Assembly: GCA_025656435.1 (NCBI GenBank)
Contig: JAHXHT010000114.1
Location: forward strand, 1-7,658
Origin: Candidatus Thiodiazotropha sp. (ex Gloverina cf. vestifex)
GTDB lineage: Bacteria; Pseudomonadota; Gammaproteobacteria; Chromatiales; Chromatiaceae
Length of the DNA stretch: 7,658 nucleotides
Direction of reading: 5' to 3'
A program made the position numbers and the translations under genes. Each line of letters starts with the position of its first letter. Position 1 is the stretch's first letter. Below are positions 1 through 5,717 of this stretch, piece by piece. The notes beneath the pieces are model-generated. The model made no database searches. It was given only the letters and a program-made list of their open reading frames with translations, and had not been told where the DNA came from.

Positions 1-151
1 AACAGTCACAATTACGGCCATACAACCGCGCCTACGCCTATCGGGGACTAATCGCCTCGGCTTTCAGCCTTCCATGGCGATCAGCGAACGTTGATTCTGA
101 CCACCATTTTCAGGCTTAATTCCTTATAGTGCAATTCAGGGAAACCTTAAC

Positions 152-170
152 AAGGAGGCCGGGGTAGATG
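152..170 (+). promoter_or_regulatory. Strong ribosome binding site with ATG, out of frame with the gene it precedes
   Basis: AAGGAGG at 152-158 is a full Shine-Dalgarno match, nine bases before an ATG at 168-170. It is the best ribosome site in the left part of the window. That ATG lies in frame 0, whereas the 556-residue gene uses the frame of position 200. The site therefore feeds a short leader ORF, or the gene itself through a frameshift or a sequence error. Confidence 0.6.
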
Positions 171-203
171 GATTCCGCAGAGTCCAATGCTATAGTTGGT
201 TGA
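168..203 (+). CDS. Possible 11-codon leader peptide ORF overlapping the next start
   Basis: ATG at 168 opens the frame MDSAESNAIVG and ends at TGA 201-203. The first base of that stop is the second base of the TTG codon at 200-202, giving a TTGA overlap like those seen in translationally coupled genes. The Shine-Dalgarno at 152-158 is excellent, so ribosomes very probably start here. The peptide has no recognisable function. It may be a real leader whose termination delivers ribosomes to the TTG, or the true N-terminus of the large protein if one base is missing from the sequence: a -1 shift at the stop would join it to the downstream frame. I cannot separate these from one sequence. Confidence 0.3.
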   Translation: MDSAESNAIVG

Positions 204-1870
204 TTGGCGGTCCGCAGGAAACCTACCCCTTTAGCATGTTTGATATTTTCACCCACCGCAACCAGGCTGCAAAACAAACGATATTTTTCGTACCTGAACC
301 CGACCCCTTCGAAAATCCATTAGTGGAAATCGATCCCGGTCAGTTACGGCAATGGGCTACCGCGCTACCTTTCGCCAACCCGGAGCAGCTTTCAGAGGCG
401 ATGTTAACCAGCCTCGGCCGCTTAAACCGCTTTCCAGGCCACGTAAAAAGACGCGACGAGCTGGTAGAGATTTATCACACGCCTGCGCTACGAATCGCCC
501 ATGGAACCGGTGCTCGAAAGAATACGATACCAAAAGAGCTGTTGCGCAGGGTCATGTTGGAGATGGCCTACGCCTACAGTCAGATCGCCAACGAATGCCT
601 GCGCACCAAGGCAAGTCGCAAGAATCTCGATCGACTGGCAAAAGCAATCTACTACAGCATCAAGTTTTACCTGCTGGAGTACCTCTATGCTTGTGAATCA
701 TTCGATTGCCGGGCTGGGCACACCTATCGTGAGATCACCCGATTACGAACCTATGCCGAAGAACAGAAGGTCCATCAAGTAGAGATAGACGATAGTGACA
801 ACAATCACGAGCCGGGACAGGCGACCATCACACACCAGTTCAACCGATTCTTACTCATGAGGCTACTCGACCCCTGTCACCTGCAGGAGGGCGAATCCAG
901 AATCTGCTACGAGTACCTCAACACGGTGGCATCTCACGCCAGGGTGCAGACGCCAACACCAGAAACAGAGCAGTCTGGTCACTATGTGATCGACCGGCTC
1001 GGCGAGGTACAACCCCACCTCTACGAACCCGAAGGACTGGAAAACCTCAGCCAACCCCGCTTCGCACTGTTTAACCTGAATCCCGTCAGCCTGCAGATAC
1101 ATCAACTATTCCGCGGAATGGAGCGTTCGGTAGATCATAAGCCGCCGGCCATGACCAGCCTGACCACACAGGAGACGACCAACCTACTGGCTCGCATGCT
1201 TAAGTCCTGGCATATTCGTCCGAAACGTGACAGCGAACGACACACGACTTCTGGTCACTTTGAGTTGTGGACCGGACTCCATCACATTCACCAGCATCTT
1301 GCCCGACCAGACAGGGAAATGGCGTCAGAGAATGAAGAAATCACCATGACCTCGGCACAAAGCCTGTCGATGGTCATGCAGAATTCCGACAAACCCCAGC
1401 TACTGGCCCGCCGTTTCAATCAGAGCCGTTCAGGCGTTGCCCTGCACCTGCCCCTCTCAGCCTGTGAAAGAGAGCTTATCGGCGAGTTGGTGCTGATCAG
1501 CCTGCACGGAACCAATGATCCCAGCGAATGGAAGATCGGGATCGTCAAACGGGCGCTGAACCGTGAAGAGGGTGTACTTGAGATCGGTGTTCAGTTCCTG
1601 ACCGGCAATATCATGCCAATCACCCTGCAGCCGGTTAAGAAACAATCGGATGAAGGGTCGGATGAAGGGGACGAAGAAATTCCCAATTACCCCGGGCTCT
1701 ATATTGACCAGGGCCATTCCCATCGCAGTTCGCTAATCGTACCCAAAAGATGCTTCATCATCGGTCAGGAGTATCGGGTTGAGGAGATGATCCCTGCACC
1801 TGATATCATCCCCCTGCAACTGTTGGAGAACACAGCAATGTTTGAGCGATACCGGGTTAAGAGCAGTTGA
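200..1870 (+). CDS. Conserved-type hypothetical protein with PilZ-like C-terminal region
   Basis: Encodes 556 residues from a TTG codon; no signal peptide or membrane segment is visible. Residues 110-165 look strongly helical. A lysine/arginine-rich patch (KRDSER, 342-347) leads to HFELWTGLHHIHQHL (353-367). Residues 400-480 look like a PilZ-type barrel: LLARRFNQSRSG (401-412) carries the N-x-S-x-x-G pattern of PilZ domains, followed by WKIGIVKRA and LEIGVQFL, typical strands of bacterial PilZ-like proteins. An acidic repeat (483-493) then precedes a last segment with GLYI and SSLIVP. PilZ domains commonly bind cyclic di-GMP, but the upstream RxxxR arginines are only partly matched, so binding is unproven. 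The start is uncertain: the TTG has no Shine-Dalgarno of its own, ATG 236 (Met13) has AGGAA at an overlong 15-base distance, and the best ribosome site drives ATG 168 in another frame. The gene ends 24 bases from the convergent yihY-like gene. Coding is near certain, function is not. Confidence 0.85.
   Translation: MIGGPQETYPFSMFDIFTHRNQAAKQTIFFVPEPDPFENPLVEIDPGQLRQWATALPFANPEQLSEAMLTSLGRLNRFPGHVKRRDELVEIYHTPALRIAHGTGARKNTIPKELLRRVMLEMAYAYSQIANECLRTKASRKNLDRLAKAIYYSIKFYLLEYLYACESFDCRAGHTYREITRLRTYAEEQKVHQVEIDDSDNNHEPGQATITHQFNRFLLMRLLDPCHLQEGESRICYEYLNTVASHARVQTPTPETEQSGHYVIDRLGEVQPHLYEPEGLENLSQPRFALFNLNPVSLQIHQLFRGMERSVDHKPPAMTSLTTQETTNLLARMLKSWHIRPKRDSERHTTSGHFELWTGLHHIHQHLARPDREMASENEEITMTSAQSLSMVMQNSDKPQLLARRFNQSRSGVALHLPLSACERELIGELVLISLHGTNDPSEWKIGIVKRALNREEGVLEIGVQFLTGNIMPITLQPVKKQSDEGSDEGDEEIPNYPGLYIDQGHSHRSSLIVPKRCFIIGQEYRVEEMIPAPDIIPLQLLENTAMFERYRVKSS
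1646..1669 (+). repeat. Perfect 12-base tandem duplication inside the PilZ-like gene
   Basis: TCGGATGAAGGG occurs twice head to tail without mismatch (1646-1657 and 1658-1669). In the reading frame it encodes Ser-Asp-Glu-Gly twice, followed by Asp-Glu-Glu, which makes an acidic and probably flexible linker at residues 483-493. The unit length is a multiple of three, so a gain or loss of a copy would keep the frame. Confidence 0.9.
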
Positions 1871-1894
1871 TTAACAATTCCCGACAGCGCCACT

Positions 1895-3136
1895 TCACGC
1901 CTTCTGAATCAGTACTGCCAACGGTTGGTCCATAGTCGTTTCAAGCTCCGCTTCCACACGGCCAATCAATGCCTGCAAAGCCTCAGACTCACCAACCAGC
2001 GCATGACTCTCTGGCAACACATAGTGCGCAGAGTGGTAGAGCGTTGAGAGGGTGACTTCATTCAGATCCCTTGCAAGCGCCCACCCTCCACCATCAGTTC
2101 TCAATACTAAACGTATCCCCCGCATACTCTGCATTGCTTTATCAACCTGTTCATCGGTGGCCGTATCGATCTGTTTCACCAGTTCACGCTCAGTCAGGGT
2201 TTCACCCAGACGTTGCGCCTTGCGCAAGAGCGTCAGCAGACGAATCGACAGCATGAACTCCCCACCCCGCTGCTCCAAAGCCTTACTCCAGTCTTCCCGG
2301 TAGATGCTCAGACAGTAGACAAATTCAGCACCCAGCAGGGTCACAAACCAGGAGAGATAGATCCAAATCAGAAAAATTGGCACGGCTGCCAATGCGCCAT
2401 AAATCGTCTCGTAGGTTGGAAATGCAGTCACATAGAGCGCAAAACCACGCTTGGCTGCCTCAAACAGGAGCGCCGCCAGCACACCGCCAACCACGGCATT
2501 TCTCAGGGGCACACGACGATTGGGTACCAGCGCATAGAGCAGGGTAAATGCAGAGGCTGAGATAATCACCGGCATCAGGCTAAGCAAACGCGTGCGCAGC
2601 AAAATCACTGTCTCTCCATCGCTGAAGAGAGGGATCGAGACCAGATAGGAAGTCACACCTACACTGAAAGCAATCAGAATCGGCCCGAGGGAGAGAATGG
2701 CCCAGTAGACAGTGAACTTGGCAACCAGCGTGCGTTTGCGCCGCACATGCCAAATAGCGTTAAAAGCCTTGTCGATATTACTCATTAACAACAAGGCAAC
2801 CAGAATCAGAACGGCAAAACCCACCCCGGTCAGCTTACCGGCCTTTTGACTGAAATTACGCAGATGCTCCTGCACGGCTTCACCGGCAGCGGGCACAAAA
2901 TTCTGGAAGATGAAGTTTTCCACCTGCTCCGAGAGGCGGTCAGAGGCTGGAAAAACAGAGAACAGCGCTAACATCACCGTCATCAGCGGTACCAGCGAAA
3001 GTAATGTGGTATAGGTCAGCGCGGCCACGTGCTGCATACCGCCATCCAACGAAAAGTGGTGCATCAGCAAGCGGAAAAAAGGTCCGACATGCCTCAATGG
3101 GGAGCGGCTGATGGGATGTTCGGACGATGGATTCAT
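1895..3136 (-). CDS. YihY/BrkB-family inner membrane protein, long form
   Basis: A 413-residue member of the YihY (BrkB, UPF0761) family of polytopic inner membrane proteins, whose biochemical role is not established; older 'ribonuclease BN' labels were withdrawn. About six membrane segments are visible, near residues 36-62, 103-119, 141-168, 185-203, 213-236 and 246-276. Family hallmarks include AALTYTTLLSLVPL (38-51), the charged stretch FNAIWHVRRKR (125-135), and YGALAAVPIFLIWIYLSWFV (246-265) with GAEF after it. Residues 285-413 form a soluble tail that short YihY proteins of about 290 residues lack; its helical, ELVKQIDTATDEQV-like pattern suggests a winged-helix-type fold, as in other long members. 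The ATG at 3136 has a modest AAGGGAA ten bases upstream. The gene stands alone, convergent with the PilZ-like gene and divergent from the arsC-like gene. Confidence 0.92.
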   Translation of the reverse strand: MNPSSEHPISRSPLRHVGPFFRLLMHHFSLDGGMQHVAALTYTTLLSLVPLMTVMLALFSVFPASDRLSEQVENFIFQNFVPAAGEAVQEHLRNFSQKAGKLTGVGFAVLILVALLLMSNIDKAFNAIWHVRRKRTLVAKFTVYWAILSLGPILIAFSVGVTSYLVSIPLFSDGETVILLRTRLLSLMPVIISASAFTLLYALVPNRRVPLRNAVVGGVLAALLFEAAKRGFALYVTAFPTYETIYGALAAVPIFLIWIYLSWFVTLLGAEFVYCLSIYREDWSKALEQRGGEFMLSIRLLTLLRKAQRLGETLTERELVKQIDTATDEQVDKAMQSMRGIRLVLRTDGGGWALARDLNEVTLSTLYHSAHYVLPESHALVGESEALQALIGRVEAELETTMDQPLAVLIQKA

Positions 3137-3237
3137 ATCTGATAATTCCCTTTGGGCCTGTTAACACTAATCCGGATAGAGGGAATATAACGCATAGCCC
3201 ACAAAGAAACGCGAATCGAGTGAAGTGAGAGAGCTTT

Positions 3238-3267
3238 CTGGAGCGATAGAGTCGGGATGGTTACAAT
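3238..3267 (+). promoter_or_regulatory. Candidate promoter for the arsC-wrbA-hda operon
   Basis: TACAAT at 3262-3267 is one mismatch from the sigma-70 -10 consensus and would place a transcript start about 20 bases before the arsC-like ATG. The -35 side (CTGGAG at 3238-3243, 18 bases upstream) is poor. The 158-base spacer is divergent, so it should hold promoters for both directions. On the other strand only a weak TATATT (revcomp of 3184-3189) can be named for the yihY-like gene. Confidence 0.35.
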
Positions 3268-3294
3268 GTCGTAAATATTCTTTGGAGATTCCCC

Positions 3295-3642
3295 ATGAGT
3301 GTCGAAATCTATCACAACCCCCGTTGCAGCAAATCCCGTGCGACCCTGCAACTATTGCAGGATCAAGGGGTGGAACCGGAAATTGTAGAGTATTTGAATA
3401 CCCCTCCCGACAAAGCCACCCTGAAACGGATTCTCGACATGTTGGGACTGGAACCCAGAGACCTGATGCGCACCAAGGAGAAGGCGTACAAAGAGAGCGG
3501 TCTCGATGACTCTTCTCTGACCCGTGACCAGCTGATCGACGGTATGATCGCCAATCCCATATTGATTGAGAGACCCATCGTGATCAAAGATGGCAAAGCG
3601 GCTATCGGCCGACCGCCGGAAAAGGTACTGGAGATTCTCTGA
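3295..3642 (+). CDS. arsC: ArsC-family arsenate reductase-like protein (YfgD type)
   Basis: A 115-residue ArsC-family protein with a thioredoxin-like fold, whose best-known members reduce arsenate to arsenite with glutathione and glutaredoxin. The N-terminal IYHNPRCSKSR carries the catalytic Cys11. Arginines equivalent to the anion-binding trio of E. coli ArsC (60, 94, 107) are visible at Arg59 (LMRTKE), Arg93 (IERPIVI) and Arg106 (IGRPPE), and the ATLKRI and LTRDQLIDGM segments are also typical. Length is close to YfgD and slightly short of plasmid ArsC. GGAG at 3284-3287 sits seven bases before the ATG. It is first in an operon with wrbA-like and hda genes and has no arsR, arsB or acr3 nearby. 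Together with the YfgD-hda neighbourhood of E. coli, this favours a housekeeping role over arsenic resistance. Family assignment is firm; the physiological substrate is not. Confidence 0.93.
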   Translation: MSVEIYHNPRCSKSRATLQLLQDQGVEPEIVEYLNTPPDKATLKRILDMLGLEPRDLMRTKEKAYKESGLDDSSLTRDQLIDGMIANPILIERPIVIKDGKAAIGRPPEKVLEIL

Positions 3643-3643
3643 C

Positions 3644-4246
3644 ATGGCTGAAGTACTGATTCTCTACTACAGCCGTCATGGGGCCACCGCAGAGATGGCA
3701 AGGCAGATCGCCCGCGGCGTTGAGGAGATCAAGGACATGACCGCCAGGATACGCACTGTACCGGCGGTATCCACCGTCTGCGAAGCTACAGAGGATGAGA
3801 TTCCCGAGCAGGGAGCACTCTATGTGAGCGAAGCCGATCTGACCGAGTGCTGCGGCCTGGCTGTCGGCAGCCCAACCCGTTTCGGCAACATGGCCGCACC
3901 CATGAAGTATTTTCTCGATACTACCAGCCGACTCTGGATGAGCGGTGCCCTGATCGGAAAACCTGCGGGTGTGTTCACTTCCACTTCCAGCCTGCATGGC
4001 GGACAGGAAAGCACCCTGCTCTCCATGATGCTGCCGTTGCTGCATCACGGCATGTTGCTGGTGGGCGTCCCTTACTCCGAGACAGCCCTGCTGCATACCA
4101 CCAGCGGGGGGACACCTTATGGTGCCAGCCACCTGGCTGGTGGTGACAGCAAACTGCCTCTGACTGAGGATGAGAGGCAGATCTGCCGTACCCAGGGGCG
4201 ACATCTGGCAGAGATTGCCTCGCGTCTACAACATGACAACGCCTGA
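3644..4246 (+). CDS. wrbA: WrbA-family NAD(P)H:quinone oxidoreductase (flavodoxin fold)
   Basis: A 200-residue flavodoxin-like protein of the WrbA type, a cytosolic FMN enzyme that reduces quinones by two electrons and so avoids semiquinone radicals. The phosphate loop is SRHGAT (10-15) after the first strand VLILYY. Other WrbA hallmarks are GSPTRFGNM (75-83), the FLDTTSRLWMSGALIGKPAGVF region (90-111), HGGQES (118-123), LLHHGMLLVG (132-141) and the GGTPYGASHLAGGD segment (155-168). Length matches E. coli WrbA (198). I take ATG 3644, one base after the arsC-like stop, because it begins right at the first flavodoxin strand and has GGAG at 3630-3633; an in-frame ATG at 3590 would add 18 residues read from inside the upstream gene. 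The one-base spacing argues for translational coupling. The symbol rests on family resemblance. Confidence 0.92.
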   Translation: MAEVLILYYSRHGATAEMARQIARGVEEIKDMTARIRTVPAVSTVCEATEDEIPEQGALYVSEADLTECCGLAVGSPTRFGNMAAPMKYFLDTTSRLWMSGALIGKPAGVFTSTSSLHGGQESTLLSMMLPLLHHGMLLVGVPYSETALLHTTSGGTPYGASHLAGGDSKLPLTEDERQICRTQGRHLAEIASRLQHDNA

Positions 4247-4255
4247 AACAAATCC

Positions 4256-4936
4256 ATGCCTCAGCAACTACCCCTCGGTATCGGCATTCGGCCCAGTGTT
4301 GATTTCAGCAGTTTCATTGCCGGTCGCAATGGAGAGACACTCTCGCATCTGCGAAGCACCCTCGACCCTTTCCTCTATCTCTGGGGAGAATCGGGCAGTG
4401 GCAAGAGCCACCTGCTGCAGGCCGCCTGTGGACTGGCACAGACAGAGGGCCGGCGACCGGCTTATCTGCCGCTGAAATCGGAACAGGAAATCGACCCTGC
4501 CATGCTGGACGGCCTGGAGGGCTTTGCGTTGGTCTGCCTGGATGATCTGGAGCGAATCACAGGACACCAGGATTGGGAGCAGGCGATTTTCAACCTATTC
4601 AACCTGCTGCGTGAAACTGGTGCACAACTAGTGGTGGCAGCTGACCGCCCTCCGGCCAGTCTGGCCGTTGCTCTGCCTGATCTGGCTTCCAGGCTCACCT
4701 GGGGCCCCTGCTACCATTTGTTCCCGCTGGATGACGATGAGCGTCTAGAGTTACTCCTGGCCAGCGCAGAGCGCCGGGGTATGAGCATGAGCGTGGAGAC
4801 CGCCAGCTTTCTGCTACAGCGCACTCCCCGCGACATTCACTTCCTGACCCTGTTGGTGGACCGCCTCGACAGCGCATCAATGGCGGCACAGCGCCGGCTG
4901 ACCATACCTTTTGTACGTGAAATCCTCAATCTGTAG
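4256..4936 (+). CDS. hda: Hda-type DnaA regulatory inactivator (AAA+ protein)
   Basis: A 226-residue AAA+ protein homologous to the DnaA ATPase domain. Hda bound to the DNA-loaded beta clamp stimulates ATP hydrolysis by DnaA and so stops over-initiation at oriC. The N-terminal QQLPLGI (3-9) is the clamp-binding motif. Walker A is GESGSGKS (44-51), Walker B lies in ALVCLDDLE (91-99), SRLTWG (145-150) carries the probable arginine finger Arg146, and RTPRD (189-193) is the sensor-2 region. Length fits Hda, and the DNA-binding domain of full DnaA is absent. The start lies nine bases after the wrbA-like stop with no clear Shine-Dalgarno, so it is probably translated through coupling to the upstream genes. 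Placement beside an ArsC/YfgD-like gene echoes the E. coli hda-yfgD locus. Confidence 0.93.
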   Translation: MPQQLPLGIGIRPSVDFSSFIAGRNGETLSHLRSTLDPFLYLWGESGSGKSHLLQAACGLAQTEGRRPAYLPLKSEQEIDPAMLDGLEGFALVCLDDLERITGHQDWEQAIFNLFNLLRETGAQLVVAADRPPASLAVALPDLASRLTWGPCYHLFPLDDDERLELLLASAERRGMSMSVETASFLLQRTPRDIHFLTLLVDRLDSASMAAQRRLTIPFVREILNL

Positions 4937-4941
4937 CAGAC

Positions 4942-5011
4942 TATAATCAATCCAATGGCAACCACTTACGCGCTTTACCAGGTTATTAACCCGGCACCTT
5001 AATAATATAAA
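4942..5011 (+). promoter_or_regulatory. Candidate -10 elements for bolA
   Basis: The 97-base hda-bolA spacer contains a perfect TATAAT at 4942-4947 and TATAAA at 5006-5011. Neither has a good -35 box at 16-18 bases: the first faces the end of hda, where TTGTAC (4911-4916) is 25 bases away, and the second faces TTATTA (4983-4988), which lies inside the dyad. A promoter here is likely because the spacing breaks the tight operon pattern, but which box is used is open. Confidence 0.3.
4978..4994. promoter_or_regulatory. Imperfect dyad upstream of bolA, possible operator
   Basis: CCAGGTTATTAACCCGG has arms CCAGGTTA and TAACCCGG around a single central T. Seven of the eight arm positions are complementary and the core GGTTA/TAACC is perfect. 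The one-base centre cannot form a normal RNA hairpin loop, so a protein-binding dyad in DNA is the better reading. It lies 40-56 bases before the bolA ATG and just upstream of an AT-rich -10-like stretch, a common place for a transcription-factor site. The regulator is unknown. Confidence 0.35.
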
Positions 5012-5033
5012 GGCGTGATCGACAGGTAGACTC

Positions 5034-5354
5034 ATGAGCACAACCCAACAGACCATTCAGCAGAAACTGCAGACCACTTTCTCCCCCATCCACCTTGAGG
5101 TGATCAACGAAAGTCATATGCACAATGTCCCGGAAGGGTCTGAATCCCACTTCAAGGTGGTTCTGGTCAGTGAGGCCTTTGTCGGAGAGAGACTGATCGC
5201 TCGTCACCGGCAGGTCAACCAGGCGCTTAAAGAGGAACTGGATGGCGGTATCCATGCACTAGCCCTGCACACCATGACACCGGATGATTGGTTCAACAAG
5301 GGCGGAACCGTCACTGACTCCCCACCATGCCTGGGAGGTTCCAAGCAGGGTTGA
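5034..5354 (+). CDS. bolA: BolA family protein
   Basis: A 106-residue BolA protein, a small cytosolic regulator tied in E. coli to cell shape, stress and biofilm genes, and to iron-sulfur handling through pairing with monothiol glutaredoxins. The class II KH-like fold is recognisable: IQQKLQTTFSPIHLEVINES (8-27), HNVPEGSESHFKVVLVS (30-46), GERLIARHR (51-59), and the signature helix VNQALKEEL followed by HALALHT (74-80). His30, His39, His74 and His79 include the likely cluster or metal ligands. The tail SPPCLGG (96-102) matches the SPPC ending of E. coli BolA. AGG at 5024-5026 gives a modest ribosome site. The stop overlaps or lies inside the start of the next gene, a thiol protein of glutaredoxin-like fold, which suggests the two act together. 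Confidence 0.95.
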   Translation: MSTTQQTIQQKLQTTFSPIHLEVINESHMHNVPEGSESHFKVVLVSEAFVGERLIARHRQVNQALKEELDGGIHALALHTMTPDDWFNKGGTVTDSPPCLGGSKQG

Positions 5355-5698
5355 CGGGGCAGGTGTTCAATTGGCTGAGAGGCCTGTTTCGTCCTCTGCA
5401 TCGTTCTTCCCAGCATCAGCAGCTGGTCGATAGAGAGACACAACGTCTGACACTCTACCACCTCCCGCTCTGCAGCTATTGTCTCTACGTGCGCCGCACA
5501 CTCTGGCGATTGAGCCTCAACATCGAATTGCGCAATATCCTGGAGGGTCAGTGGGGCAGTGAACTACGCAATGAAGGCGGAAAAATCCAGACACCCTGCC
5601 TGCAGATTCGACATCCGGACAGGGTCGAGTGGATGTATGAGTCTGCCGAGATCACCCAATATCTAAAACAGCGTTTCGGTGCTAACAGCAAAACCTGA
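5351..5698 (+). CDS. Small glutaredoxin/GST-N-terminal-like dithiol protein
   Basis: About 115 residues with one thioredoxin-like domain. RLTLYHLPLCSYC (32-44) carries the redox pair Cys41/Cys44 at the end of the first strand; GGKIQTPCLQI (76-86) supplies the Thr-cisPro81-82 loop; WMYESAEITQYLKQRF (94-109) resembles the glutathione-contacting ES-x-x-I-x-x-YL element of GST N-terminal domains. No GST C-terminal helical domain follows. The first 20 residues (VFNWLRGLFRPLH) form a basic amphipathic stretch that could touch a membrane or a partner. I chose TTG 5351, which overlaps the bolA stop as TTGA and has GGGAGG at 5333-5338; ATG 5327 (28-base overlap, no ribosome site) and GTG 5363 are alternatives. 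It is probably a glutathione-dependent oxidoreductase linked to BolA, but lacks the CGFS centre of the usual BolA partner. Confidence 0.82.
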   Translation: MTGQVFNWLRGLFRPLHRSSQHQQLVDRETQRLTLYHLPLCSYCLYVRRTLWRLSLNIELRNILEGQWGSELRNEGGKIQTPCLQIRHPDRVEWMYESAEITQYLKQRFGANSKT

Positions 5699-5717
5699 CG
5701 CGTAGTCGTTAGCCGGT

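Noticed and set aside
1..21. Leftward ATG at 19-21 giving MAVIVTV to the window edge
   Set aside because: Seven codons, no convincing ribosome site, and the same frame is open further upstream; too little to call.
3..119. Frame open from the left edge to TAA 117-119, containing NRAYAYRGL, loosely like a TPR segment
   Set aside because: Only 38 codons are visible, there is no start, and the composition is not distinctive. It could be the 3' end of an upstream gene, but random open frames of this size are common.
1871..1894. Bidirectional terminator between the convergent PilZ-like and yihY-like genes
   Set aside because: The 24-base gap shows no inverted repeat with a T-run on either strand.
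3137..3294. Arsenic-responsive ArsR operator before the arsC-like gene
   Set aside because: No clear ArsR-type imperfect dyad is visible, and no arsR, arsB or acr3 gene lies nearby.
3590..3643. Upstream ATG 3590 as the start of the wrbA-like gene
   Set aside because: It would add 18 residues encoded inside the arsC-like gene; ATG 3644 begins exactly at the first flavodoxin strand and has a GGAG ribosome site.
3602..4204. 200-codon open frame on the minus strand opposite the wrbA-like gene
   Set aside because: The opposite strand encodes a complete WrbA-family protein with all motifs; this is an antisense shadow with no recognisable domain.
5034..5354. Gearbox-type promoter for bolA as known in E. 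coli
   Set aside because: I see no CTGCAA / CGGCAAGT-like pair at suitable spacing in 4937-5033.
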